A stretch of DNA of 7,117 bases. Source: a bacterium UBA2219. GTDB taxonomy: Bacteria; Desulfobacterota; Deferrimicrobia; Deferrimicrobiales; Deferrimicrobiaceae. The stretch lies in contig DCUH01000125.1 of assembly GCA_002327765.1 (NCBI GenBank), positions 12,975 through 20,091 on the forward strand, given 5' to 3'. Shown here piece after piece: positions 1 through 5,957 of the stretch. The position numbers and the translations under genes are program-made. The notes below the pieces were generated by a model, which saw only the letters and a list, made by a program, of their open reading frames with translations, made no database searches and was not told the DNA's origin. The first letter of the stretch is position 1. The number at the start of each line of letters is the position of its first letter.

Positions 1-27
1 TACGTCCCGAGCAAAGGAACCTACTAG
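1..27 (+). CDS. Possible 3' end of an upstream gene (partial)
   Basis: Frame 1 reads YVPSKGTY and then a TAG stop at 25-27. The codons mostly end in G or C, as expected for a gene in this genome, and the stop leaves 31 bases before the next start, enough for that gene's ribosome binding site. Only eight codons are visible, so no product can be named. The other two forward frames also stay open for a short distance (stops at 52-54 and 60-62), so the frame choice is weak. Confidence 0.3.
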   Translation, partial: YVPSKGTY

Positions 28-43
28 AAATGTCCCGTGTCGC

Positions 44-53
44 GGAAGGAGGT
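44..53 (+). promoter_or_regulatory. Near-perfect Shine-Dalgarno site for the 53-residue protein
   Basis: GGAAGGAGGT lies 5 bases before the ATG at 59 and is close to a full anti-16S match. It is the strongest ribosome binding site in the window and is the main reason to believe the tiny gene behind it is translated. Confidence 0.8.
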
Positions 54-58
54 AACGC

Positions 59-220
59 ATGACGATCTACCAGGTGGTCACGGCGATCTATTACGTGATC
101 GTGCTGTACTTCGCGGCGATGATGTTCTGGGAGCTCATCACCGAGAAGGTAACGTCGAAGCAGGTCGCGATCTCGGTCGCCCTGATGCCGTTCATCTACC
201 GGCTCCTGTACATCAAGTGA
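59..220 (+). CDS. Small hydrophobic membrane protein, 53 aa, function unknown
   Basis: An ATG start with a near-perfect Shine-Dalgarno site opens a 53-codon frame ending in TGA at 218-220. The protein starts MTIYQVVTAIYYVIVLYFAA. Residues about 5-27 form a clear hydrophobic membrane segment, a short charged linker (ELITEKVTSKQ, about 25-35) follows, and residues about 36-51 form a second hydrophobic stretch ending in YRLLYIK. I do not recognise the family. It lies 14 bases before the exported M14-type deacylase gene, so the two are very probably co-transcribed. Bacillus PGA operons also carry a tiny accessory protein (PgsE/CapE, roughly 50 residues). This one shows no sequence resemblance that I can see, so any equivalence is speculation. 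A small subunit of an upstream transporter is an equally reasonable guess. Confidence 0.75.
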   Translation: MTIYQVVTAIYYVIVLYFAAMMFWELITEKVTSKQVAISVALMPFIYRLLYIK

Positions 221-234
221 AAAGAGGTCCACAA

Positions 235-1377
235 GTGAAAAGTCCAACCATCCGAGGCATTCTCATATTGTTGCTGGTGCTGTTGGTCAGCTCTCCGGCG
301 GCGGTCGCGTTCATCCGCCAATGGCAGCCCGACGTGATCGTGAAGGGGCAGGGGGTCACCAGGACCGGCAAGCTCAGCGAGTATTTCGAGGGGATCAAGG
401 GCACCGCCAACGACCCCGACTACTACTACTTCGAGGGGTCGGAGCCCGGAGGCACGATGATCTTCTGGGGCGGGACGCACCCAGTGGAGCCCGCCGCCTA
501 CCTCGCCCCGATCCTGATGATCGAGAACATCAAGGTCACCAAGGGGCGGGTGTTCATCATCCCCCAGATCAACATCTCGAGCTTCGGCAACACCAAGATC
601 GGGATCGGCGACATCTCTTCTTTCGGCATCAAGACGCCCTGGGGCGAGCGGAGGTTCCGCTTCGGGGGCCGGGGGACCAACCCGATCGATTCCTGGCCCG
701 ATCCGGACGTCTACACGAACTTCATGACCGGGCAGTCGCTGGCGGGGGACGAGTCGCGCAACCTCAACCGGACCCATCCTGGCCGTCCCAACGGGTACCT
801 CACGGAGCGGCTCTCCTACGCGCTCCTCCAGATGGTCAAGAAGGAAAAAGCCGACGTGACCATCGACCTGCACGAGGCGCCGCCCGATCGGCCGCTCTGC
901 AACGCCTTCGCGGTCCACGAGCGGGCGGCCGAGCTGGCTTCCCTGGCCATCCTCAACATGGAGGCCCAGGGGATCAAGGTACGGCTGGAGATGTCCCCGA
1001 AGTATCTCCGGGGGCTGTCCCACCGCGAGATCGGGGACCACAGCGACGCGCTGGCGCTGCTGTTTGAGACCCAGAGCCCGTATCACGGGCCGCTGAGAGG
1101 GCGGGCCGACGAGGCCAACCTGCTCACGGCCAAGGACCCGTTCCTCGTTCTGGCCTCGAAAATGGGCAGGACGAGCGTGCAGCACACGGAGGAGGGGGTT
1201 CCCATCGATCTCCGTGTCGCGCGCCACGTGACTTCGATCGTGGAGACCGCAAACGCCCTGACCGAGCTCCATCCCGAGAAGGGGATAAGGATCGAAGGGG
1301 CGCCGTCCTACAATGACCTGCTGAAAGGGATCGGCAATTACCTGAAGCAGCCGGAACCCGCGGCCGCAGGGAAGTAA
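235..1377 (+). CDS. Exported M14-type zinc deacylase/peptidase (succinylglutamate desuccinylase/aspartoacylase family)
   Basis: A 380-residue protein starting at GTG 235, with AGAGGT at 223-228 spaced 6 bases upstream. The frame is open further upstream, but that part overlaps the 53-residue gene and would hide the signal sequence. Residues 8-26 are a signal peptide or membrane anchor (RGILILLLVLLVSSPAAVAF). M14 signatures occur in order: GGTHPVEP (H82 and E85, likely zinc ligands), ESRNLNR (R175, N178, R179, substrate binding), TIDLHE (H213, third zinc ligand) and LLFET (E278, likely catalytic glutamate). The family hydrolyses amide or peptide bonds next to acidic groups, and acts here outside the cytoplasm. 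The stretch between the first zinc motif and the NLNR motif (about 86-174) looks long and contains ISSFG twice (114-118, 127-131). The phage gamma-PGA hydrolase PghP has an M14-like zinc fold, so gamma-PGA trimming is a plausible role given the pgs genes downstream. A strong hairpin follows the stop. Confidence 0.88.
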   Translation: MKSPTIRGILILLLVLLVSSPAAVAFIRQWQPDVIVKGQGVTRTGKLSEYFEGIKGTANDPDYYYFEGSEPGGTMIFWGGTHPVEPAAYLAPILMIENIKVTKGRVFIIPQINISSFGNTKIGIGDISSFGIKTPWGERRFRFGGRGTNPIDSWPDPDVYTNFMTGQSLAGDESRNLNRTHPGRPNGYLTERLSYALLQMVKKEKADVTIDLHEAPPDRPLCNAFAVHERAAELASLAILNMEAQGIKVRLEMSPKYLRGLSHREIGDHSDALALLFETQSPYHGPLRGRADEANLLTAKDPFLVLASKMGRTSVQHTEEGVPIDLRVARHVTSIVETANALTELHPEKGIRIEGAPSYNDLLKGIGNYLKQPEPAAAGK

Positions 1378-1385
1378 CCGTCCGG

Positions 1386-1420
1386 GGTGCCGGTCCCCCG
1401 AGGGGACCGGCGCCTTCTTT
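1386..1420 (+). terminator. Strong stem-loop with T-rich tail (intrinsic terminator or attenuator)
   Basis: GGTGCCGGTCCCC (1386-1398) pairs with GGGGACCGGCGCC (1402-1414) over 13 pairs, with one T-G wobble (1388/1412) and a CGA loop. It is followed by TTCTTT (1415-1420). This is the shape of a Rho-independent terminator after the deacylase gene. It ends only 5 bases before the pgsW start codon, and I see no promoter between the hairpin and that gene. Partial readthrough into the pgs genes, or a promoter inside the deacylase gene, is therefore needed. Confidence 0.75.
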
Positions 1421-1425
1421 CGGGA

Positions 1426-2535
1426 ATGGGAAAGTCATACGATACGCGGGCGCTGGCCGTCCTGGCCGTTTTCGCCCTGGCGGTCCTCGCGCTGCTCGAA
1501 GCGGCCCGGCTTCGCCAGCCCGACCCGCTGCGGGAGGAGAAGGCCGTGGCGGTCGCGCTGATGCAACGCGCATCGGACGCCGTGAGGGACGCGAAGCTCC
1601 GCGCGGGGATCCCCGTCGACCGCCGCCTCGACCCGAACGGCACCGGGCTGATCGGCGTCGAATACACCGACATCACCACGACCCTGGGTTCGCTGGTCGC
1701 CAAGCGGACGTCGGCCAACCCGGCGTTCGCCGCCGTCGTCGTCGACATGCTCGGCCGGGCGGGCGTCCGCCGGGGCGACGCGGTGACGGTCGGCTTCTCC
1801 GGTTCGTTTCCCGCCCTGAACATCGCCGTCCTCTCCGCCGCGAAGGTCCTGGGGCTGCACCCGGTCGTCTTGAGCTCCGTGGGGGCATCCACCTACGGGG
1901 CCAACCAGCCGGAGATGACGTGGCTGGACATGGAGCGCATCCTCGCGGAGGAGGGGATATTCCCCTGGCGTTCGACCGCCGCCTCCCTCGGGGGCATCAC
2001 CGACACGGGCGGGGGGCTGGACGGCACGGGGATCGCCGCGGGGCTCGGCGCGATCCGCCGCAACGGCGTCCCCCTGATCGAGGAGAACGGGAGCGCCACG
2101 CTGGAGGCCGACGTCCGGAAACGGATGGCGCTGTACGACCGGTCCCTCGGCGGCGCCCGGCCGGCGGCCTTCATTAACGTGGGCGGCCCCGCCATCTCGA
2201 TCGGGGACGGCCTGGAGGCGCACCGAATCCCGACCGGGCTGCTGAAGAAGGTTCCCCGGGTGCGCCGCCAGGAACGGGGTATCATCTACCTCATGGGCGA
2301 GCGCGGCGTGCCGGTCATTCACCTGCTGGAGATCAAGTCGATCGCCGCCCGGTACGGGATTCCCGTCGACGCCTCCCCCTTCCCCGCGGGAACGCTCCCG
2401 GCGTTCCCCGTGACGGGCAGGTATTCCTCCCCGCTGGCGGCGGCGGGGCTGGCCGCGATGATCGCCTTCCTGGCCTTACGGAGGAAGTCGGGCGCGGGGG
2501 CCGGCGAAGGCCCCTCCGCGGTCGTCCCGGACTGA
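1426..2535 (+). CDS. pgsW: Poly-gamma-glutamate system protein, PgsW-like
   Basis: A 369-residue protein with an N-terminal membrane segment (about 8-26, ALAVLAVFALAVLALLEA), a large soluble domain and a second hydrophobic segment near the C-terminus (about 334-351) followed by a basic, then Gly/Ala-rich tail. The middle carries TDITTTLGSL (81-90), GFSGSFPALNIAV (123-135), SSVGASTYGANQP (150-162), ITDTGGGLDG (191-200) and NVGGP (251-255). This agrees with my memory of the 'poly-gamma-glutamate system protein' family that accompanies pgsB and pgsC outside Bacillus. Its biochemical role is not established. The ATG at 1426 is chosen because the in-frame GTG at 1387 lies inside the terminator hairpin. 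No good Shine-Dalgarno site precedes 1426 (only CGGGA abutting it), so initiation may be weak or regulated. It ends 4 bases before pgsB. Confidence 0.82.
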   Translation: MGKSYDTRALAVLAVFALAVLALLEAARLRQPDPLREEKAVAVALMQRASDAVRDAKLRAGIPVDRRLDPNGTGLIGVEYTDITTTLGSLVAKRTSANPAFAAVVVDMLGRAGVRRGDAVTVGFSGSFPALNIAVLSAAKVLGLHPVVLSSVGASTYGANQPEMTWLDMERILAEEGIFPWRSTAASLGGITDTGGGLDGTGIAAGLGAIRRNGVPLIEENGSATLEADVRKRMALYDRSLGGARPAAFINVGGPAISIGDGLEAHRIPTGLLKKVPRVRRQERGIIYLMGERGVPVIHLLEIKSIAARYGIPVDASPFPAGTLPAFPVTGRYSSPLAAAGLAAMIAFLALRRKSGAGAGEGPSAVVPD

Positions 2536-2539
2536 TCCC

Positions 2540-3703
2540 GTGGCGATCGCGTTCCTCTGCCTCATTTTGGCGTGGCTGGTCGCCGAGCGGGCCCGCCACG
2601 AGCGGAGGCTTGCCCGGATTCCCATACGGGTCCACGTAAACGGGACGCGGGGAAAGTCGGGCGTGACCCGCCTCATCGCGGCCGCGCTGCGCCGTTCCGG
2701 CATCCCGACCGTCGCCAAGACGACGGGGGGCGCGCCGGTCCTGATCCTGCCCGACGGGAGCGAGGAGACGATCCGCCGGCACTCCCCGGCGAACATCCAG
2801 GAGCAGCTACGGGTCGTCGCGCGCGCCGAGCGACTGGGCGCCCGCGCCGTCGTCGTCGAGTGCATGGCGCTCGATCCGGCCCTCCAGCTCGTATCCGAGA
2901 CGGCGATGATTCGGTCGACGGTCGGAGTCATAACGAACGTCCGCCCGGACCACTTCGAGGTGATGGGAGAAATCCTCGACGACGCGGCCGGGGCCCTTTC
3001 CGGCACCATCCCGATGGGCGGCGTACTGGTGACGGGCGACCACCGGTATTTCCCGTTCTTTTCCGAGGCGGCCGCGCGGAAAGGTTCCCGGGCCGTCCTC
3101 GCGTGCGCCCCCGGGGTGGTCGGGGACGGGGAGGACGCCTGCCGGGGCGTCGGATTCTTCCCGGAAAACGCAGAGATCGCCCGGAGCGTGTGCCGCGAGC
3201 TGGGGCTGGACCCGGACGTTGTGGACCGCTGCGTCGACGATGCGGATGCATCCGGGGAAGGCGCCGGGGTCTTCCGCATTCCCGTCGGGGGCAAGACGGT
3301 GCATTTCCTCGACGCCTTCGCCGCGAACGACGTCGAATCCACCCGGATCCTCCAGGAGCGGGCCATGGCGAGAGGCGCGTGCCCGCGACCATGGATCGCG
3401 CTCTTCAACAACCGGGCCGACCGGCCGCTGCGGATGAAGTCGTTCGCCGACGACCTGCTGGCGGGGTCGCCCTACGACCTGATCGCGGTGACCGGGGAGG
3501 GATGCGGCCTGGCGCGCCGGTATTTCCGGGGAAAGGTCAAGGACAGGGAGATCGTCGTCCTTTCGGGCGGCTCCCCGCATCGGCTCCTGGGCGGGCTGGC
3601 GCGGAACGCGGACTGGGAGGAATGCACGGTCGTGGGCATGGGCAACGAGAAATGGGGGGGGAGAAGCCTTTCGCGGCTGTTCCGGGAGGCGCGCGCGCGA
3701 TGA
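2540..3703 (+). CDS. pgsB: Poly-gamma-glutamate synthase PgsB/CapB (Mur-ligase-like ATPase)
   Basis: A 387-residue protein, close to Bacillus subtilis PgsB (about 393). An N-terminal hydrophobic segment (1-14) anchors it to the membrane. The ATP-binding loop HVNGTRGKSG (32-41) is the PgsB version of the Mur ligase P-loop. Other family motifs are TTGG (61-64), VVVECMAL (104-111), TNVRPDHFEVMG (132-143), DAFAANDVEST (258-268), NNRADRPLR (290-298) and VGMGNEKWGG (365-374). In the known family, PgsB together with PgsC makes ATP-dependent amide bonds between the gamma-carboxyl and the amino group of glutamate at the inner face of the membrane. The GTG start has no clear Shine-Dalgarno site and lies 4 bases after the pgsW stop, which suggests translational coupling. 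The 3' end overlaps pgsC (ATGA). The substrate could be another amino acid; the sequence alone does not settle this. Confidence 0.95.
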   Translation: MAIAFLCLILAWLVAERARHERRLARIPIRVHVNGTRGKSGVTRLIAAALRRSGIPTVAKTTGGAPVLILPDGSEETIRRHSPANIQEQLRVVARAERLGARAVVVECMALDPALQLVSETAMIRSTVGVITNVRPDHFEVMGEILDDAAGALSGTIPMGGVLVTGDHRYFPFFSEAAARKGSRAVLACAPGVVGDGEDACRGVGFFPENAEIARSVCRELGLDPDVVDRCVDDADASGEGAGVFRIPVGGKTVHFLDAFAANDVESTRILQERAMARGACPRPWIALFNNRADRPLRMKSFADDLLAGSPYDLIAVTGEGCGLARRYFRGKVKDREIVVLSGGSPHRLLGGLARNADWEECTVVGMGNEKWGGRSLSRLFREARAR

Positions 3704-4137
3704 ACCTGACGGAGTCCATCGCCATCGGCCTCGTGTTCGGGTTCTTCTTCTACGAACGGTTCGGCCTCTCCGCCGGTGGGTTCGTCGTGCCCGGCTACAT
3801 CGCCCTGCAGTTCAACAACCCGCTGCTCCTGGGCGGGACCCTGGCCGTCAGCCTCCTCACCTGGCTGCTGGTGAGGGCCGCGTCCCGCTGCACGATCCTG
3901 TACGGCCGCCGCCGCTTCATCCTCATGGTCCTCACGGGCTTCGCGTGGCAGTGGGGGTTCCGGATGCTGATGACGCGGACAGGATCCATCGTCGAGGACG
4001 GGGACGCCTTCGGGTACATCATCCCGGGGCTGATCGCGAACGAGATGGAGCGCCAGGGCGTCGCTCCCACGTTCACGGCGCTCCTGGTCATTTCCGTCAT
4101 GGTCCGCCTGAGCCTGATCGCCCTGGGGCTGCTCTGA
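3700..4137 (+). CDS. pgsC: Poly-gamma-glutamate biosynthesis protein PgsC/CapC
   Basis: A 145-residue, strongly hydrophobic protein, matching the usual length of about 149 for PgsC/CapC. The start ATG overlaps the pgsB stop (ATGA at 3700-3703), with GGGAGG at 3684-3689. Four membrane segments are likely, at about 5-20, 42-60, 72-90 and 122-143. Two related motifs, GGFVVPGYIAL (26-36) and GYIIPGLIANEMERQG (105-120), are family hallmarks. PgsC is the membrane partner of PgsB and is required for its ligase activity in known systems. The gene is followed by the acetamidase-like gene, whose preferred start is 21 bases after the pgsC stop. Confidence 0.94.
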   Translation: MNLTESIAIGLVFGFFFYERFGLSAGGFVVPGYIALQFNNPLLLGGTLAVSLLTWLLVRAASRCTILYGRRRFILMVLTGFAWQWGFRMLMTRTGSIVEDGDAFGYIIPGLIANEMERQGVAPTFTALLVISVMVRLSLIALGLL

Positions 4138-4147
4138 ATGCCGCCGC

Positions 4148-4152
4148 GGAGG
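4148..4152 (+). promoter_or_regulatory. Shine-Dalgarno site that decides the start of the acetamidase-like gene
   Basis: GGAGG ends 6 bases before the ATG at 4159. The alternative in-frame ATG at 4138 directly follows the pgsC stop and lacks a comparable site. The later start also puts the twin-arginine motif close to the N-terminus, as expected for a Tat signal. Confidence 0.65.
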
Positions 4153-4158
4153 CGCTCC

Positions 4159-5160
4159 ATGCGCGGGTGGGTCGACCGAAGGGGCTTCCTGAAAGCCGGC
4201 GCCGCTTTCCTGGGGGCGATCCTCGCCGCCGGGCGCCCCCTGCCGGCGGCCGGCGGTCGTTCCTGGGCCCCCTTTTCTCCGGCCCTGCGGATCCGGTCGG
4301 GGGATGCCGTCGTGATCGAGACGGGCGCGGATGCGATGGACGGGATGGTCCTTTCCTCGGGGACGGAAAGGTGGGTCCGCGCGTTCCGGAGGAGGATGGC
4401 TGAAGACCCGCGCACGCGCTTTTATCCCGGCCCGGCGGCTCTGGCGGGCCCGATCGATGTCGAGGGCGCGGAACCCGGGGATCTCCTGGAGATCACGATC
4501 CTGGAGGCCGTCCCGGCGCCCTTCGGCTTCAACGTGCGGCCGGAGCCCGCAAACGGGCGGGTGGCGTGGTTCCGGACGGACCGGAAGGCGTACGACTTCG
4601 GGTCCCTTCCCGGGGCCAGGATCCCGCTGCGCCCCTTCCCCGAGACGCTGGGCGTCCTGCTTCCGGGAGCGGGCGGGGAAAGCGGCCGTCCGATCGGGAA
4701 TCTCGGCTGCGGGGAGCTGGTCGCGGGGACGTCCCTTTACGTTCCGGCGCGGGTGAGGGGCGCGGGCGTGATGGCGGGCGATTCCCGCCTGGGGTCGCGG
4801 GGTGGCGTGCCCGACGGCGGCGCCCCCGAAGGGGCCATCCGGATGATCGCGCTGCGGGTGACCGTCCGGAGGGACCTGGCGGAAAACACGGGCTGGCCGT
4901 TCATCTCCACGCCGTCCCATTGGATCGTTCCCGCGGTCCGGGGCGACCTGCTCGGGGCGCGCGAGACCGCCGCCCGCGAGGCGGCGCGGTTCCTCTCCGC
5001 ACGGTGCGGGATGAGCGGCGCCGATGCCCGGGACTTCATCCGCGGGAGGGCGGTCTTCCGGATCGCCCTGGCGGGGGCTTCCGCCGTCGGGGTCCACGCG
5101 ATGATTCCCAGGAGCGCTTTCGGCAGGGAGGCGTCCGCGCGGCGGCAGGAGTCTAGCTGA
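4159..5160 (+). CDS. Tat-exported acetamidase/formamidase-family protein, divergent active site
   Basis: A 333-residue protein. The N-terminus carries a twin-arginine signal (DRRGFLK at 6-12, hydrophobic 13-25, likely cleavage near AGG at 31-33), so it is predicted to be exported folded. Family features of FmdA/AmdA follow: IRSGDAVVIET (45-55), GPIDVEGAEPGDLLEITIL (97-115), PFGF (121-124), the GNLGCGELVAGTSLYVP block (180-196), and a C-terminal VHAMIPRSAF (312-321). Two normally conserved elements look lost. The histidine before the TGPI-type block is replaced by a FYPGPAALAGPI region, and the usual GDxHAxxGDGE motif reads GDSRLGSRGG (207-216). Amidase activity is therefore doubtful. It sits as last gene of the pgs run, which suggests a role in the periplasmic or extracellular fate of the polymer. 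An alternative start is ATG 4138. The 3' end overlaps the convergent GntR gene by 8 bp. Confidence 0.82.
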   Translation: MRGWVDRRGFLKAGAAFLGAILAAGRPLPAAGGRSWAPFSPALRIRSGDAVVIETGADAMDGMVLSSGTERWVRAFRRRMAEDPRTRFYPGPAALAGPIDVEGAEPGDLLEITILEAVPAPFGFNVRPEPANGRVAWFRTDRKAYDFGSLPGARIPLRPFPETLGVLLPGAGGESGRPIGNLGCGELVAGTSLYVPARVRGAGVMAGDSRLGSRGGVPDGGAPEGAIRMIALRVTVRRDLAENTGWPFISTPSHWIVPAVRGDLLGARETAAREAARFLSARCGMSGADARDFIRGRAVFRIALAGASAVGVHAMIPRSAFGREASARRQESS

Positions 5161-5863
5161 CGGGCTCCTGTTCCGCGAAGTAGTGCAGCATCATCCGCTC
5201 CACGCCCATGACGTGGTTGAACATGGCCTCTTCCGCCTTGTCGGGGTCGCGGCTTTCCAGGGCGCGGAAGATGGTCTTGTGCGCCGCGTATCCCCTTTGA
5301 CCGCCTCCCTGGGCCATGTTGGAAGTGACCCGGGTACTCACCAGGGAGTTATCCAGCGCTTCCAGCAGCCCGACGAAGATGGAGTTGTTGGTGGCCCGGG
5401 CGATGGCGTAATGGAATTCGCTGTCCAGGTCGATGATGTCCTTGCCCTGCTGCAGCCGTTCTTCCTGGCGCCGCAGGATGTCCCGAAGGGCCTCCAGCTG
5501 TTCTTCGGAGATGTTCTGGGCGGCCAGCCGGGCCAGCTGCGGCTCGATCACCCGCCGGACCTGAATCGGCTCCCGGACCTGTCGCTCCTTGTTCGTGATC
5601 GCCTTGATCAGGGGGGTCGCCTCGAAGTTCACGGCCCCGGTCCGGAAAGTTCCCTCTCCGACCTTGCGTTCCACCAGGCCGTTGGCTTCCAGGACCGTCA
5701 GGGCTTCCCGGACCGAAACCCGGTTGACGTGGAACGTCTGGGCCAGTTCGCGTTCCGAAGGGAGCTTCTGCCCGGGAACCACGTCGCCGTTCAGGAGGTA
5801 TTCCTGCAACTGGACCAGGACTTCCTCGTAGATGCGTTTCCTTTTGATTTCCTTGAACTTCAT
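5153..5863 (-). CDS. GntR-family transcriptional regulator, FadR subfamily (FCD domain)
   Basis: A 236-residue cytoplasmic DNA-binding protein. The N-terminal winged helix (about 8-76) shows GQKLPSERELAQTFHVNRVSVREALTVLEANGLV, split here as GQKLPSERELA (31-41) and VNRVSVREAL (46-55), then VGEGTF (68-73). The C-terminal FCD domain (about 98-225) keeps the likely metal and ligand residues D147, H151 (DSEFH), H195 (AAHKTIF) and H217 (FNHVMG). FadR-type regulators usually sense small carboxylates or related acids and bind short palindromes as dimers; the ligand here is unknown. ATG 5863 has AGGA 6 bases upstream (5870-5873). Its 3' end overlaps the pgs-side gene tail to tail by 8 bp with no terminator between. 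Base composition is lower in GC than the pgs genes (34 of 60 in 5401-5460, against 47 of 60 in 2641-2700), hinting at a different history. Confidence 0.93.
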   Translation of the reverse strand: MKFKEIKRKRIYEEVLVQLQEYLLNGDVVPGQKLPSERELAQTFHVNRVSVREALTVLEANGLVERKVGEGTFRTGAVNFEATPLIKAITNKERQVREPIQVRRVIEPQLARLAAQNISEEQLEALRDILRRQEERLQQGKDIIDLDSEFHYAIARATNNSIFVGLLEALDNSLVSTRVTSNMAQGGGQRGYAAHKTIFRALESRDPDKAEEAMFNHVMGVERMMLHYFAEQEPVS

Positions 5864-5957
5864 TGCCTATCCTGCGCCGCCTCGCGGGCGGGTGGGGTGC
5901 AATTCGGAAAACCCTTTGCCCAATCAGGTCTTTACGCTCGAAAAACAAAGAAATATA
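5864..5957 (-). other. Spacer between glk and the GntR gene, AT-rich on the glk side
   Basis: This 94-base spacer is AT-rich at 5935-5960, giving a T-rich run just after the glk stop on the minus strand. It should hold the promoter of the GntR gene and possibly an autoregulatory operator, but I find no convincing -35/-10 pair and no clear FadR-type palindrome by eye. Confidence 0.35.

Noticed and set aside
37..234. N-terminal extension of the deacylase to an earlier start
   Set aside because: It overlaps the 53-residue gene in another frame, gives Arg/Asp/His-rich sequence, and buries the signal peptide. GTG 235 with AGAGGT upstream is better.
1387..1425. Earlier GTG start for pgsW
   Set aside because: The codon lies within the terminator stem, the nearest purine-rich site is 14 bases away, and the extra 13 residues are not hydrophobic or family-like.
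1435..2322. Long open frame on the minus strand opposite pgsW (295 codons)
   Set aside because: It mirrors a well-supported gene, gives low-complexity Arg/Gly/Pro-rich protein without recognisable motifs, and is expected by chance in very GC-rich DNA.
3472..5097. Long open frame on the minus strand opposite pgsC and the acetamidase-like gene (541 codons)
   Set aside because: It covers three genes with clear family motifs on the plus strand, and its own translation is compositionally biased with no domain; it is a shadow of GC-rich codon use.
5880..5930. Sigma54-like GG...GC pair in the spacer before the GntR gene
   Set aside because: The GG and GC doublets are 11 bases apart instead of 10 and the flanking bases do not match the consensus.
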